Positions 52,107 to 60,958 of a DNA stretch of 64,000 bases are shown piece after piece; within the stretch, counting starts at the first letter, position 1; each line of letters begins with the position of its first letter. The translations under genes were made by a program, and so were the position numbers. This stretch comes from Propionibacteriaceae bacterium (GTDB lineage Bacteria; Actinomycetota; Actinomycetes; Propionibacteriales; Propionibacteriaceae): contig WRIC01000001.1 in NCBI GenBank assembly GCA_009782915.1, positions 1-64,000 on the forward strand. The letters run 5' to 3'. The notes under the pieces are model-generated. The model was given only the letters and a program-made list of their open reading frames with translations, did no database searches and had not been told where the DNA came from.

Positions 52107-54158
52107 ATGGATGTCAAAACTTCTGGTCAAGAGACGTTGCGTGTCGCCGCACGCGTACTACCTCTTCACCTTGCCCAGCCCCAGAGGAACGCCCAGGCCC
52201 TGATTGAAGACATCCAACTCATGGACAAAGACGGGGTCGATCTTGTTGCCTACCCCGAACTGTGTTTAACGGGAAGTACGTGCGGGGATCTGTTTGTGCA
52301 GGATGCGCTCATCGAAGCAACCCAGCAGGGGATTGGCACCATCGTGGAAGCCTCGGCCTCCTTAGCTATTACTATCGTTGTGGGTGCACCATTGCGGTAC
52401 GACGGTGAGCTTGTCAACTGTGCAGTGGTGATTCGCGGTGGGGCCATCGCAGGTGTGGTGCCCAAGTCGGATGCCAACGCCCTCAGCGATACTCACACTC
52501 TCAGATGGTTTGGTTTCCCTCAACATTGTGGCCCTATGACTGTTGCGGGGTATTCCACCACCATGGATGACCTGTCAACCTTTGCGATCGCTGAACGCAG
52601 TACGCAACGATGTCGCGTTGTTGTGGGCGATGAGTATCTGGACTATCTCGCAGACTTCGGTGGGTTAGACAAACCAGACGAGTCACTGGTGGTGATGATT
52701 ACTGCCAATCCAGCGGCGACCTCATCCTCGATGAGGAAACAAACAGCACAATCAGCTTCGGAAGAAGGCAAGGTTGCTCTCGTCGTGGTCAATGCTGGGG
52801 CTGGTGAATCCTCCACCGATGCCAGTTGGGATGGACAAGCATGGATTGTTCACCGTGGCACACTTGTCGGTGAATCCGAGTTGTACGCCACCAACCCCAG
52901 TGGAGTAGTCGCCACACTCGAATTCAAAAAGAACTCCAAGAACGCGCGAATCAACAACTCCACCGAAGACATCCGTTTGATGGATCTCGATGACATGGAC
53001 GATGATGAGCTGATGGATGATGATCTGGGTTTTGACGATCTGGATGATCTCCTGGATGACGCCAGTAGTGTTGCGGTGGCCTCAACGCGTTTTCCTTTCG
53101 TTCCCAGTGACCCCGGTGAGCTCGCCCATCTCTGTGAGCAAGCCTTCAAGATCCAGGTGTACGGCCTCACCCAGCGGATGAAGGCTATCGGAACCCCCAA
53201 CCTTGTGATTGGGGTTTCGGGTGGACTTGACTCAACACTGGCCCTGCTCGTGTGTGGTGCAGCCATGGATCAACTCTCTCGCCCACGAAGCGACATCCTC
53301 GCGTTCACCATGCCCGGGTTTGCCACCAGTGATCAGACCAAATCATCCGCGCTGGCACTCATGGAAGCAACGGGTACGACCTTCGAGACCATTGACATTC
53401 GTTCCACGGCAACCGAGATGCTGACCAACCTCGGTCATGGAGCTGCCAGTGGCGAAGAGCTCTACGACGTCACTTTCGAGAATGTTCAAGCTGGTCTGCG
53501 TACCGACTATCTTTTCCGGTTGGCCAACCAACGCGGAGGAATCGTTGTGGGAACCGGTGACCTCTCCGAGTTGGCCCTTGGGTGGTGCACCTATGGTGTG
53601 GGTGACCACATGAGCCATTACAGTGTTAATTGCGGCGTGCCGAAGACCCTGATTCCCCACCTCATCGCCTGGGTTGCATCACAGTCTTCTTTCGATGCCA
53701 CAACCACCACAGTCCTCGACACCATCATCACCCAAGAGATATCCCCCGAACTCGTACCCACAAAAGAAACAGAAGGGCTCCAATCCACCGAAAAGACCAT
53801 CGGCCCGTACCCTCTCAATGATTTCTTTCTCTACTATTTCCTGCGTGGAGTCAAACCCTCTCGTATTGCCGAACTCGCCCATCAGGTGTGGAAGGATTCC
53901 CAGCAGGGCTCCTGGCCACCGGGCACAGAGGAAAAAGCCAAGGTAAACTACGACCTGGGCACGATCACGGCGTGGCTGGAAAGGTTTCTCAAGCGATTCT
54001 TCTCCTCGCAATTCAAAAGGTCCTGTGTGCCTGATGGGCCCCAGGTGTTCCCCGGGGTCTCACTGAGTCCACGTGGCCCGTGGATCATGCCCAGTGATGT
54101 GAGTCCCGAGACATGGGTACGTGAATTGTTGGAGAACCCACCAAGTGAGGAAAAGTAA
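52107..54158 (+). CDS. nadE: NAD synthetase, two-domain type, with a degenerate glutaminase site
   Basis: 683 aa; makes NAD from nicotinate-adenine dinucleotide and ATP. The C-terminal synthetase domain is intact (P-loop SGGLDST at 371-377, FENVQAGLRTDYLFRLANQR, GTGDLSELALGWCTYGVGD, FKRSCVPDGPQV). The N-terminal nitrilase-type domain keeps the glutamate (YPEL, E51) and lysine (VVPKS, K120) of the triad. Where the mycobacterial enzyme has VEICED with the catalytic cysteine, this one reads VVVGDE, with glycine at 174. The following YREF-type segment is also lost. An acidic insert (DLDDMDDDELMDDDLGFDDL, about 293-312) lies between the domains. The enzyme would then depend on free ammonia. It is first gene of the seven-gene operon; its stop and the HSP90 start overlap (TAATG). 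Confidence 0.93.
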   Translation: MDVKTSGQETLRVAARVLPLHLAQPQRNAQALIEDIQLMDKDGVDLVAYPELCLTGSTCGDLFVQDALIEATQQGIGTIVEASASLAITIVVGAPLRYDGELVNCAVVIRGGAIAGVVPKSDANALSDTHTLRWFGFPQHCGPMTVAGYSTTMDDLSTFAIAERSTQRCRVVVGDEYLDYLADFGGLDKPDESLVVMITANPAATSSSMRKQTAQSASEEGKVALVVVNAGAGESSTDASWDGQAWIVHRGTLVGESELYATNPSGVVATLEFKKNSKNARINNSTEDIRLMDLDDMDDDELMDDDLGFDDLDDLLDDASSVAVASTRFPFVPSDPGELAHLCEQAFKIQVYGLTQRMKAIGTPNLVIGVSGGLDSTLALLVCGAAMDQLSRPRSDILAFTMPGFATSDQTKSSALALMEATGTTFETIDIRSTATEMLTNLGHGAASGEELYDVTFENVQAGLRTDYLFRLANQRGGIVVGTGDLSELALGWCTYGVGDHMSHYSVNCGVPKTLIPHLIAWVASQSSFDATTTTVLDTIITQEISPELVPTKETEGLQSTEKTIGPYPLNDFFLYYFLRGVKPSRIAELAHQVWKDSQQGSWPPGTEEKAKVNYDLGTITAWLERFLKRFFSSQFKRSCVPDGPQVFPGVSLSPRGPWIMPSDVSPETWVRELLENPPSEEK

Positions 54159-56020
54159 TGGAAGAAACTGGCGCACCTTTTCAAGTTGACCTTCGTGGAG
54201 TTGTCGATCTCTTAGCTCGACACCTCTATTCGGGGCCGAATGTTTACCTGCGCGAACTCCTCCAAAATGGTGTGGACGCGATCACTGCTCGGCGATCAAT
54301 CGACCCTGATGTGATCGGTTCGATTCGGGTACGCTCCTGGGATGGTGACGGGTTAGAAATCGTTGATGACGGGATCGGGTTGACCACCCAGGAGGCTCGC
54401 GAACTGCTGGCCACCGTGGGTCACTCCTCGAAGCGTGACCTTGATCTGGGTGTGGGGCGTGGAGAATTTCTTGGGCAGTTCGGCATCGGACTGCTCTCCG
54501 GTTTCATGGTGGCCGACTCTATCGAGTTGGTCTCACGCTCGGCGAAAGACATGGATGCTCCGACAGTGAAATGGACCGGCCACGATGATGGCCACTATGA
54601 CTTGACTGAGATTGAGCGCCAGAGCGATGACCCTGTGGGTTCCATCGTACGAATCAAACCACGCCAAGGAATGGAGCACTGGCTTCTCATCGACACGGTG
54701 GTGTCTCTCGCTGAAGAATTCGGGTGCCTGCTACCGGTGGATGTGGCTGTGGAGGTCCCCCTCACGATGCCTGATGGGACGCAGAAACTCGTGTGGCGTC
54801 GTACCAGTGAAGAACAGATGCCCTGGCTGAAAGAGTATCCCCACGAGCTGGCGCGCCAAGAGTCCCTGGCTCGATTCTGTGAAGAAACCATGGGGTACAC
54901 CCCCGTGGCCGCCATCGATTTGAGTGTTCCAGTGACAGGACTCACCGGTGTTGCTTTCGTGATCCCTGACGCCGTACCACCAGGTTCGGGTGGATTCCAT
55001 CGGGTCTATCTCAAGCAGATGCTGCTCGGCTCGAGGGTGGCGGGTCTGGTTCCCGAGTGGGCCTTCTTTGTCCGGTGTGCAATTGATGCTTCGGGTCTTG
55101 CCCCCACAGCCTCCCGCGAACAGTTATATAGTGACGATGCTCTCCTGGCGACCCAGGAGGCTTTGGCCGACCAGATTCGCGCCTGGGTGGTGGACACGTT
55201 GACCTCCGACTCAGCAATGGCCAAGGATTTCATTCACACCCATCACCTGGCCCTGCGTACCCTTGCGTTGACTGATGACGTGGTGTTGGATCTTGCCGCA
55301 GAGGTGTTGCCCTATGAAACTACTGAGGGCATCAAAACCCTTCGCGAAATCATGGACGAAAAATCCGAGGTCATCTACACCGCCTCGGTCGAAGAATTCA
55401 AGCAGGTCGGTGCTGTGGCTCGCGCTCAAGGAATCCCCCTGGTGAATGCTGGATATGTCTACGACGGTGATCTGATGACCAAGTTGGCTACGCGTCCCCA
55501 GTTCACGATCCGCGCCCTGTCGAATGACGATATCTCACAAGTGTTGACGAGCATTGAGCCAGTACGTGAGTTGGAGATCATCGACCAGATCACTGCAGCC
55601 AAAGAAATCCTCGAAACACTCGACATTGAACCTGTGGTTCGCCAATTCGAACCAGAGGGGTTGCCGGCGATGATCCTCATCGAAGATGCTCACCACATTT
55701 CAGTGAATACTCCAGGTGATCAAACCCCCACCGATGATGATGACATCTGGAGTGAAATGATGGCCCAGTTCGACCAGAGTGACTCTTCGCGCAAGATCAT
55801 CTTCAATGACAACAACCCCACGGTCCGACGCTGGCTTGCACTATCGCCGGCTTCGGACTTTTTCAAAGCTGGCCTGCAGTCGATGTATGTCTCAGCCATG
55901 TTGCTGTCCGGGGAGCCCCTGCGCCCGCGGGAAGCCGAGATGATGAACGACTCCCTGGAAACCTTCCTGTCGTGGGGACTTCCAGGCGAGGGAGGAGACC
56001 ATGGCACGATCAGTTCCTGA
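54158..56020 (+). CDS. HSP90-family (HtpG-like) ATPase
   Basis: 620 aa GHKL ATPase. The N-terminal nucleotide site is complete: YLRELLQNGVDAI (E33, N37, D40), DDGIGL (71-76 region), GHSSKR, GQFGIGLLSGFMVAD (106-120). The middle domain contains the catalytic-arginine loop ASREQLYSD. The C-terminal third is weakly like HtpG and ends GDHGTISS, without the MEEVD tail that binds TPR proteins in eukaryotes. Several actinobacteria have such a divergent HSP90-family protein distinct from HtpG. Here it is placed between nadE and a helical-repeat protein with which it overlaps by 20 bases. That makes the two likely partners, by inference from coupling only. Confidence 0.88.
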   Translation: MEETGAPFQVDLRGVVDLLARHLYSGPNVYLRELLQNGVDAITARRSIDPDVIGSIRVRSWDGDGLEIVDDGIGLTTQEARELLATVGHSSKRDLDLGVGRGEFLGQFGIGLLSGFMVADSIELVSRSAKDMDAPTVKWTGHDDGHYDLTEIERQSDDPVGSIVRIKPRQGMEHWLLIDTVVSLAEEFGCLLPVDVAVEVPLTMPDGTQKLVWRRTSEEQMPWLKEYPHELARQESLARFCEETMGYTPVAAIDLSVPVTGLTGVAFVIPDAVPPGSGGFHRVYLKQMLLGSRVAGLVPEWAFFVRCAIDASGLAPTASREQLYSDDALLATQEALADQIRAWVVDTLTSDSAMAKDFIHTHHLALRTLALTDDVVLDLAAEVLPYETTEGIKTLREIMDEKSEVIYTASVEEFKQVGAVARAQGIPLVNAGYVYDGDLMTKLATRPQFTIRALSNDDISQVLTSIEPVRELEIIDQITAAKEILETLDIEPVVRQFEPEGLPAMILIEDAHHISVNTPGDQTPTDDDDIWSEMMAQFDQSDSSRKIIFNDNNPTVRRWLALSPASDFFKAGLQSMYVSAMLLSGEPLRPREAEMMNDSLETFLSWGLPGEGGDHGTISS

Positions 56021-57956
56021 GGCCACCTTCGAGATCGGCAGAACACGGTCGATGTCTTTTGGGCGCGCCCGAAGTGAAGCAGCTGCCCGCCAGGTCCGGT
56101 TGGCTGAATCCGAGGGTCCTGATGAGGTACGCGCCTATGCTCTGGAAACCCTAGTCGAGGCACTGACTTGGGTCGGTGAGGTTGAACAAGCCCTCATACC
56201 CTTCATCAAACTACTGCGATGGTGGGATCAGCACCCTGAGCATTTCGACACCGGTGACCAAAATATTCTGTTTTGGGAGTTCGGTTGGGTGGTCAACGAT
56301 TTGGGGAGAACAGCCTCCGTACCCGTGGAAAGGGTCGACAAGGCCCTCGATGATATGGAGAGGCGTTTTGCTCTAGCCAATCGCGGGATGGAAAGAGTGT
56401 GGAATGCACGCCTCGAATGGGCAATGCTTCGTGATGCACCCGATGTGGAGCAGATTTTTTCCACCTGGTTGACGTTGCCTGTTGATGAGGAGGATTCCTG
56501 TCAGCCCTGCCATGAATCCACCCACGCTGCGTACCTGCTCTACAGTGGAGACATCCATGGCGCGGTCGCGATCCTGGAATCTTCTGTGGCTAGTGAGGTA
56601 CGGTGCTCGAAGGAGCCTGCTGCCATGTTAGCTCAGCTCGCGTGGTGCTATGTGGAGCTGGACCGTCTCGATGATGCGGAAAAGCTTCTCTCCCAGGTCA
56701 TGGTTGAGCTGGAAGCAGCAACATCTTTGAGTGTGCTCACTGCTTTTGCTCGTCTTTTTGAGGTGCTTGCTCGTGGGTCTTTGCACACTCGAGCAATCGA
56801 GCTGGTGGGCAAGTTTTCCCCAGCAATGAAAACAGCAACCCAGTACATCCAGTTGGAGGCTCTGCGTCACATGGTGGGGGCAGTACGTTGTCTTGTTGAC
56901 CAGGGCCATGGTGAATTGCGGGTTAACTACACTCTGGAGGAGACGACGATTGGCGAGCTTCTTGTCCTTCTTGAGGCCCAAGCTGATGAGTTGGCTGCGC
57001 TGTTCGACGTACGCCATGGCTCTGATGTGCAAACCAAACGTCTTGAGCGCAGGCGTACCTTACCCATGACCTCCCGACCACTGGTTTTCACCCAGTACGC
57101 CACACCTGAGATCCAAGCTCAGGCGCACCCGAAGCAAGCTCCCAAACCTAGGAAACAAAACTCTTTAACGAGGGCCGAGAAATCCAGTGATCAAGGGCAA
57201 TATCCTCAGGCTATCGAACACTATTATCGCGCCAGTGAGCAGGCCCAAGAACAAGGGCGACTATTGGAAGCAGGATGGTGTTTGGCTGAAGCCGCTCGTC
57301 TTCATCAACGCAACAGACAAAGGCAGAAAGCAGGTAAGGATTATTATCAGGCCGTTGCACTGCTCCAGATTGCTGGTGTGAAGTTTGAGGAGATTGTTCC
57401 GCTGTTTGTCGCATGGGCCCCTGATGTTGTGAAAGTGCATTACCCTTTTTTCCTGTCACTCGCCCAGGCGACCTATCCTTCCCCCGCACAAGAGCAGTAC
57501 GAGTCCATCGTCAATGATGTGCCCCCGATGGCAGTCAACAAAGTGATTGTCTCCACACCAATGGTGAAGAGGTTTGTTCGGGCAAGATCAGAACTCAAAG
57601 ACGCCCTAGCACGGGTGATGATGACCTGGGGAACCAAGGAAGACAAAACCACGGCTCTCGAATTAGCTGAAGAAGCAGCAACGTGGATGGACGCCTTTGG
57701 ATATACCAATTTCGCAGCCCATGCCTGGTGGCTCACAGCCAGGATAGGCAATGAAATGGATGCGCCCTCGGTGGGGGAGCACTATGCCTTAGCTATTCGT
57801 GGGCTCGCAGCATCAGGTTTGAGGGAAGAATCAAACTGCATCAAGGTGGGTGCGCAGTATGCTGAATACCTCACCGCACAAGGCAAACACATGGAAGCTG
57901 AATCAATCTATCAGTCGATGAGGAATGTGAAGAAGCTCAGTCAGGAGGATGAGTAA
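56001..57956 (+). CDS. Helical-repeat (TPR-like) protein, copy 1
   Basis: 651 aa with GGAGGAGA before the ATG, which lies inside the HSP90 gene. Mostly alpha-helical with TPR-like pairs (AYALETLVEALTWVGEVEQA, AYLLYSGDIHGAVAILESSV, CYVELDRLDDAEKLLSQVMV, AGWCLAEAARLHQRNRQRQK). A fixed motif DSCQPCHESTHA (C167, C170, H175) could hold a metal. A linker rich in Pro/Gln/Lys (about 355-395) separates two helical halves. It is colinear with the gene at 60959-63082 over its whole length, including residue numbering up to the motif, so the two arose by duplication. I know no characterised member. A scaffold or client adaptor for the HSP90-like ATPase is my inference. Confidence 0.65.
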   Translation: MARSVPEATFEIGRTRSMSFGRARSEAAARQVRLAESEGPDEVRAYALETLVEALTWVGEVEQALIPFIKLLRWWDQHPEHFDTGDQNILFWEFGWVVNDLGRTASVPVERVDKALDDMERRFALANRGMERVWNARLEWAMLRDAPDVEQIFSTWLTLPVDEEDSCQPCHESTHAAYLLYSGDIHGAVAILESSVASEVRCSKEPAAMLAQLAWCYVELDRLDDAEKLLSQVMVELEAATSLSVLTAFARLFEVLARGSLHTRAIELVGKFSPAMKTATQYIQLEALRHMVGAVRCLVDQGHGELRVNYTLEETTIGELLVLLEAQADELAALFDVRHGSDVQTKRLERRRTLPMTSRPLVFTQYATPEIQAQAHPKQAPKPRKQNSLTRAEKSSDQGQYPQAIEHYYRASEQAQEQGRLLEAGWCLAEAARLHQRNRQRQKAGKDYYQAVALLQIAGVKFEEIVPLFVAWAPDVVKVHYPFFLSLAQATYPSPAQEQYESIVNDVPPMAVNKVIVSTPMVKRFVRARSELKDALARVMMTWGTKEDKTTALELAEEAATWMDAFGYTNFAAHAWWLTARIGNEMDAPSVGEHYALAIRGLAASGLREESNCIKVGAQYAEYLTAQGKHMEAESIYQSMRNVKKLSQEDE

Positions 57957-58417
57957 TGGGATATTTCACCCGAGCCGGGAGCGAGCCCACGTACCTCGCT
58001 CCTTTAACACTGTCTCGAATCGCCACCTGCCTGGACGCTCACAGCTGGCACTATTCACTCAATGACGATGGCAGCATCACAGGATGGTGGGACTCGTACT
58101 TCTTCCTCTTCGCCTGCCAAGGGGAGGACAACAATGTTTTCTATGCCCATGCTTTGGGAAACCGTATTCTGCCCAAGAAAGAACTCGCCTCTGCTATTCA
58201 CCATGCTAATGAATGGAATTCTGGCCACCTGTGGCCGACGGTCACAGCACGCCAACGGGAGGATTCGACCGTGGTGTTGACTGTTTACGCGGTGGAGTAT
58301 TCTCACGGCATCAGTGATGAACAATTAGATCTTCACATTCGCCGTTCTATTTCGACGATGGCGGATGCTCTTGAATCAATCGACAACGAATACCCCGACT
58401 ACCCCCTGAATAACTAG
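57956..58417 (+). CDS. YbjN-domain protein
   Basis: 153 aa. The start codon shares a base with the preceding stop (TAATG). The pattern LTLSRIATCLDAHSWHYSLN, GSITGWWDSYFFLFACQGED, ILPKKELASAIHHANEWNSG, then DEQLDLHIRRSISTMADALE matches the YbjN family. That fold is related to type III secretion chaperones and is assumed to bind protein partners. In actinobacteria YbjN proteins often sit beside other chaperone-like or cell-surface genes. Here it follows the helical-repeat protein and precedes an ABC transporter. Confidence 0.75.
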   Translation: MGYFTRAGSEPTYLAPLTLSRIATCLDAHSWHYSLNDDGSITGWWDSYFFLFACQGEDNNVFYAHALGNRILPKKELASAIHHANEWNSGHLWPTVTARQREDSTVVLTVYAVEYSHGISDEQLDLHIRRSISTMADALESIDNEYPDYPLNN

Positions 58418-58431
58418 GAGGCAATGACCCT

Positions 58432-59082
58432 ATGGCTAAAGCACGTTCACCCATTCTCAAAGTGTCGAATCTTAAGAAAGCTTATGGCGACCATGTCATC
58501 GTGTCGGATTTTAGTCTTGAGCTGTGGCCTGGTGAGGCTATTGCCTTGACTGGCCGTAATGGTGCAGGGAAATCCACGATCCTGCGCTGCCTGGTGGGTG
58601 CTGAAGCCCTTGATGATGGCCAGATAGAAATCGATGGTCGCGAGTTGCGTGAAGCTGATCCTTTAGTACGCGCCGCCATGGCCACCGTCATCGACGACCT
58701 CGACTTCTTCCCTGACCTGTCGGTGGTGGAGCATCTGGATTTGTTGGCCAGAGCCTATGGTTTGCCGGATGCTGACACCGCTGTTGACCAGATCCTCCAC
58801 GAGGTCCTTCTCGTACCCCAATCTGGTCAACTACCGGGAACCCTCTCCTCAGGTCAGCGTCGCCGCTTGGCCCTCGCCACTGCTTTCGTTCGTCCGCGCA
58901 AGGTGCTCGTTCTCGATGAGCCAGAACAGCGTCTCGATGTGGAGGGTGTGGAGTGGCTGGCCAATCGACTCAAGGAGGAACGCGACCAGGGTTTGGCGAT
59001 TATTTTGGCTAGCCATGAGCCGAAACTCGTGGAAGTGGTGGCCACCCGCTCGATTAATGTGGGGGAATTGGGTCATGGCTAA
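58432..59082 (+). CDS. ABC transporter ATPase
   Basis: 216 aa, a compact ATPase. Walker A is GRNGAGKST, signature LSSGQRRRLALATAF, Walker B VLVLDEPEQRLDVEG, switch ILASHEPKLVE. The Q-loop region is unusual: the expected glutamine segment reads ATVIDDLDFFPDLSVVEHLD. The substitution of the D-loop's usual S-A-L-D by E-Q-R-L-D is also non-standard. ATPases of this size serve export-type permeases. The next gene, which overlaps it by eight bases, is the likely partner. Confidence 0.88.
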   Translation: MAKARSPILKVSNLKKAYGDHVIVSDFSLELWPGEAIALTGRNGAGKSTILRCLVGAEALDDGQIEIDGRELREADPLVRAAMATVIDDLDFFPDLSVVEHLDLLARAYGLPDADTAVDQILHEVLLVPQSGQLPGTLSSGQRRRLALATAFVRPRKVLVLDEPEQRLDVEGVEWLANRLKEERDQGLAIILASHEPKLVEVVATRSINVGELGHG

Positions 59083-60955
59083 GAAGCGTCGACCACAAGG
59101 TTTCAAAGCCCAGGCGCCAGCGAAAGATCAAACCCCCACCAAGGATGCGACTCTTGCTCCGACTACTGGTGAGCCACCTGAGGCCGTACTCGAAACAACC
59201 TATGAGAATCCACCCGAGTACGACAACCCACCCGAGGAGGTTGTTGTCCCGGTCTGGGAGCATTCCCTGATGGATGTCGAGACCGAGCCCGTCTCAGAGC
59301 GTGAACTGAAGAATCTTCTGCGTGACTGGAGGCGCGGGCGTGCCACAAAGACTTTGCGCCAGGTTCTCGCCGATGGGTACGTCGCTGTCTTCGCCACTGT
59401 CATGATTGTTGCCATGCTGGGCGCTGGGGTGATGAGGGCTCAGGTCAATGCCGCTGCTAGCGAAGCTGGTGTGGGAAGAACCCTTCTCCCATGGGTAGTG
59501 ATGTGTGCAGCTTTTGCTCTGGCAACGATGGCCTCACGAATCTTCGGACCTGTGGTTGCTTCAGCCGCTGAAGGGTTCTGGCTCATGGATGCCCCTATCC
59601 GTCGCGGTCGTCTGCTGTGGAAACGCCTGGTGGGTGTCATCGGTGCTGCCGCTGGTATCGCAGCTGCCTTGGGTGGGCTGATGGCAGCCCTCACCGGATA
59701 TCAACTCGATGATATCTGGCGCTGGGCTGTGGCGATGGGTGTGGGTGCTGCTGGATTAACAGCCCTGGCCGCTGGTGAACAAACCTGGGGGCGTACCTGG
59801 TTGATCACCCTTATTCAATGGTTCTTTGCCCTGGTGGCAGTGGGGATTCTCGGTGTCATCATCGTCGTTGCAGCGGGTTGGTTCCCTATCACTTTGCCCT
59901 CACTGACCAACACCACCTGGGTGATCTGGGTGGGGCTCACTGGCTTGGTGTTACTCGTGGTTGGTGGATTGATCGCTTTCGGGCGGTTGTCGATGATCCA
60001 TCGTGCCCGTTTGGTGTCGGGTGGTTCCCTGGTGGCCGGGATGCAGGGTGCCGCTTTCGCGATGGACTTCGGTTTGATGCGTGACATCCTGGTGGAGCGC
60101 GAAGCGATCAGCCGTGGCCATGTTCGCCCCACTCGTGGTGGTGGCCATGGGGCTCAAGCATTGGTGTTCCGTGAGGTTCAACGACTGTGGAGGTATCCCA
60201 AGCGCATGATGATCGTGGTGGCCTCGGTGATCGTACCGTATGCGGTCGCTGCCTTAGGTTTCCACACGTTCAGTCCTTTCATCTCGGCGATCATCCTGCT
60301 CATCGGGTTCGTACCCATGTTGGGGTCGATGCGCATTATGACCCGGACCAAAGGCCTCGCTCGGACTTTGCCGTTGTCCAACCCGCAGATTCGCAAAGCC
60401 ATGGTGACTGTCCCCACCATCTTCGCTGTGGGATGGGCACTCGCCACGACACTGGCTTTCTGGGGTGGGGGAGCCTACGGTAAAGACATCCTTCAGTCAC
60501 TGATCACTGCTGGCTTGACTGCTGCAGCTGGACTGCTCGCTGCCATTCGCTGGGTGACCGCGAAATCCGCGAACTATCAGATGCCCATGATGCAGACCGG
60601 TTTTGGCGCGATGCCCCCTGGTTTGATGCTCAACATGGTTCGCGGAATCGACATCGTTGTCCTGGTCACTGGGCCTATCCTGTTGGGCTGGTCGCCATGG
60701 ATCTCCGTGGTGATTGCTGTGATCGCTGGCGTACTGCTGTCCGGGCAGTACTCCATGGAAGAGATGCAAGCCATGCAAAAACAAATGGAGAAAGAAAAAG
60801 CCCGCACCGGTGGAACTGGAGGAACCGGTGGCTCAGGTGCTGCTGGTGGACGTGGAACAGGTGGCCTCTTCGGTGGAGGAACCCCCCCAGCCCCCGTCGT
60901 CAAACAAAAAATCGCACCCCCCAAGGGTTACCGTACGCCCCCTGTGGTGAAGTGA
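59075..60955 (+). CDS. Large membrane protein, likely ABC permease partner (DUF6297-like)
   Basis: 626 aa from ATG 59075; earlier frame starts lie inside the ATPase gene. A charged N-terminus of about 110 residues precedes roughly ten membrane helices (YVAVFATVMIVAMLGAGVM, LPWVVMCAAFALATMASRIF, GVIGAAAGIAAALGGLMAAL, and others) in two blocks. A cytoplasmic loop with FREVQRLWRYPKRMMIVVAS lies between the blocks. The C-terminus is Gly-rich (TGGTGGTGGSGAAGGRGTGG), then PPKGYRTPPVVK. The layout fits the actinobacterial permease family that pairs with small ATPases; DUF6297 is my best recollection, not checked. Cargo unknown. Confidence 0.7.
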   Translation: MAKKRRPQGFKAQAPAKDQTPTKDATLAPTTGEPPEAVLETTYENPPEYDNPPEEVVVPVWEHSLMDVETEPVSERELKNLLRDWRRGRATKTLRQVLADGYVAVFATVMIVAMLGAGVMRAQVNAAASEAGVGRTLLPWVVMCAAFALATMASRIFGPVVASAAEGFWLMDAPIRRGRLLWKRLVGVIGAAAGIAAALGGLMAALTGYQLDDIWRWAVAMGVGAAGLTALAAGEQTWGRTWLITLIQWFFALVAVGILGVIIVVAAGWFPITLPSLTNTTWVIWVGLTGLVLLVVGGLIAFGRLSMIHRARLVSGGSLVAGMQGAAFAMDFGLMRDILVEREAISRGHVRPTRGGGHGAQALVFREVQRLWRYPKRMMIVVASVIVPYAVAALGFHTFSPFISAIILLIGFVPMLGSMRIMTRTKGLARTLPLSNPQIRKAMVTVPTIFAVGWALATTLAFWGGGAYGKDILQSLITAGLTAAAGLLAAIRWVTAKSANYQMPMMQTGFGAMPPGLMLNMVRGIDIVVLVTGPILLGWSPWISVVIAVIAGVLLSGQYSMEEMQAMQKQMEKEKARTGGTGGTGGSGAAGGRGTGGLFGGGTPPAPVVKQKIAPPKGYRTPPVVK

Positions 60956-60958
60956 ATT

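Noticed and set aside
52107-54158. Loss of the nadE glutaminase site explained by a frameshift
   Set aside because: The frame is continuous with matching segments on both sides of the site (VVPKS before, GAGESSTDASWDGQ after), so the glycine is a true substitution in this sequence.
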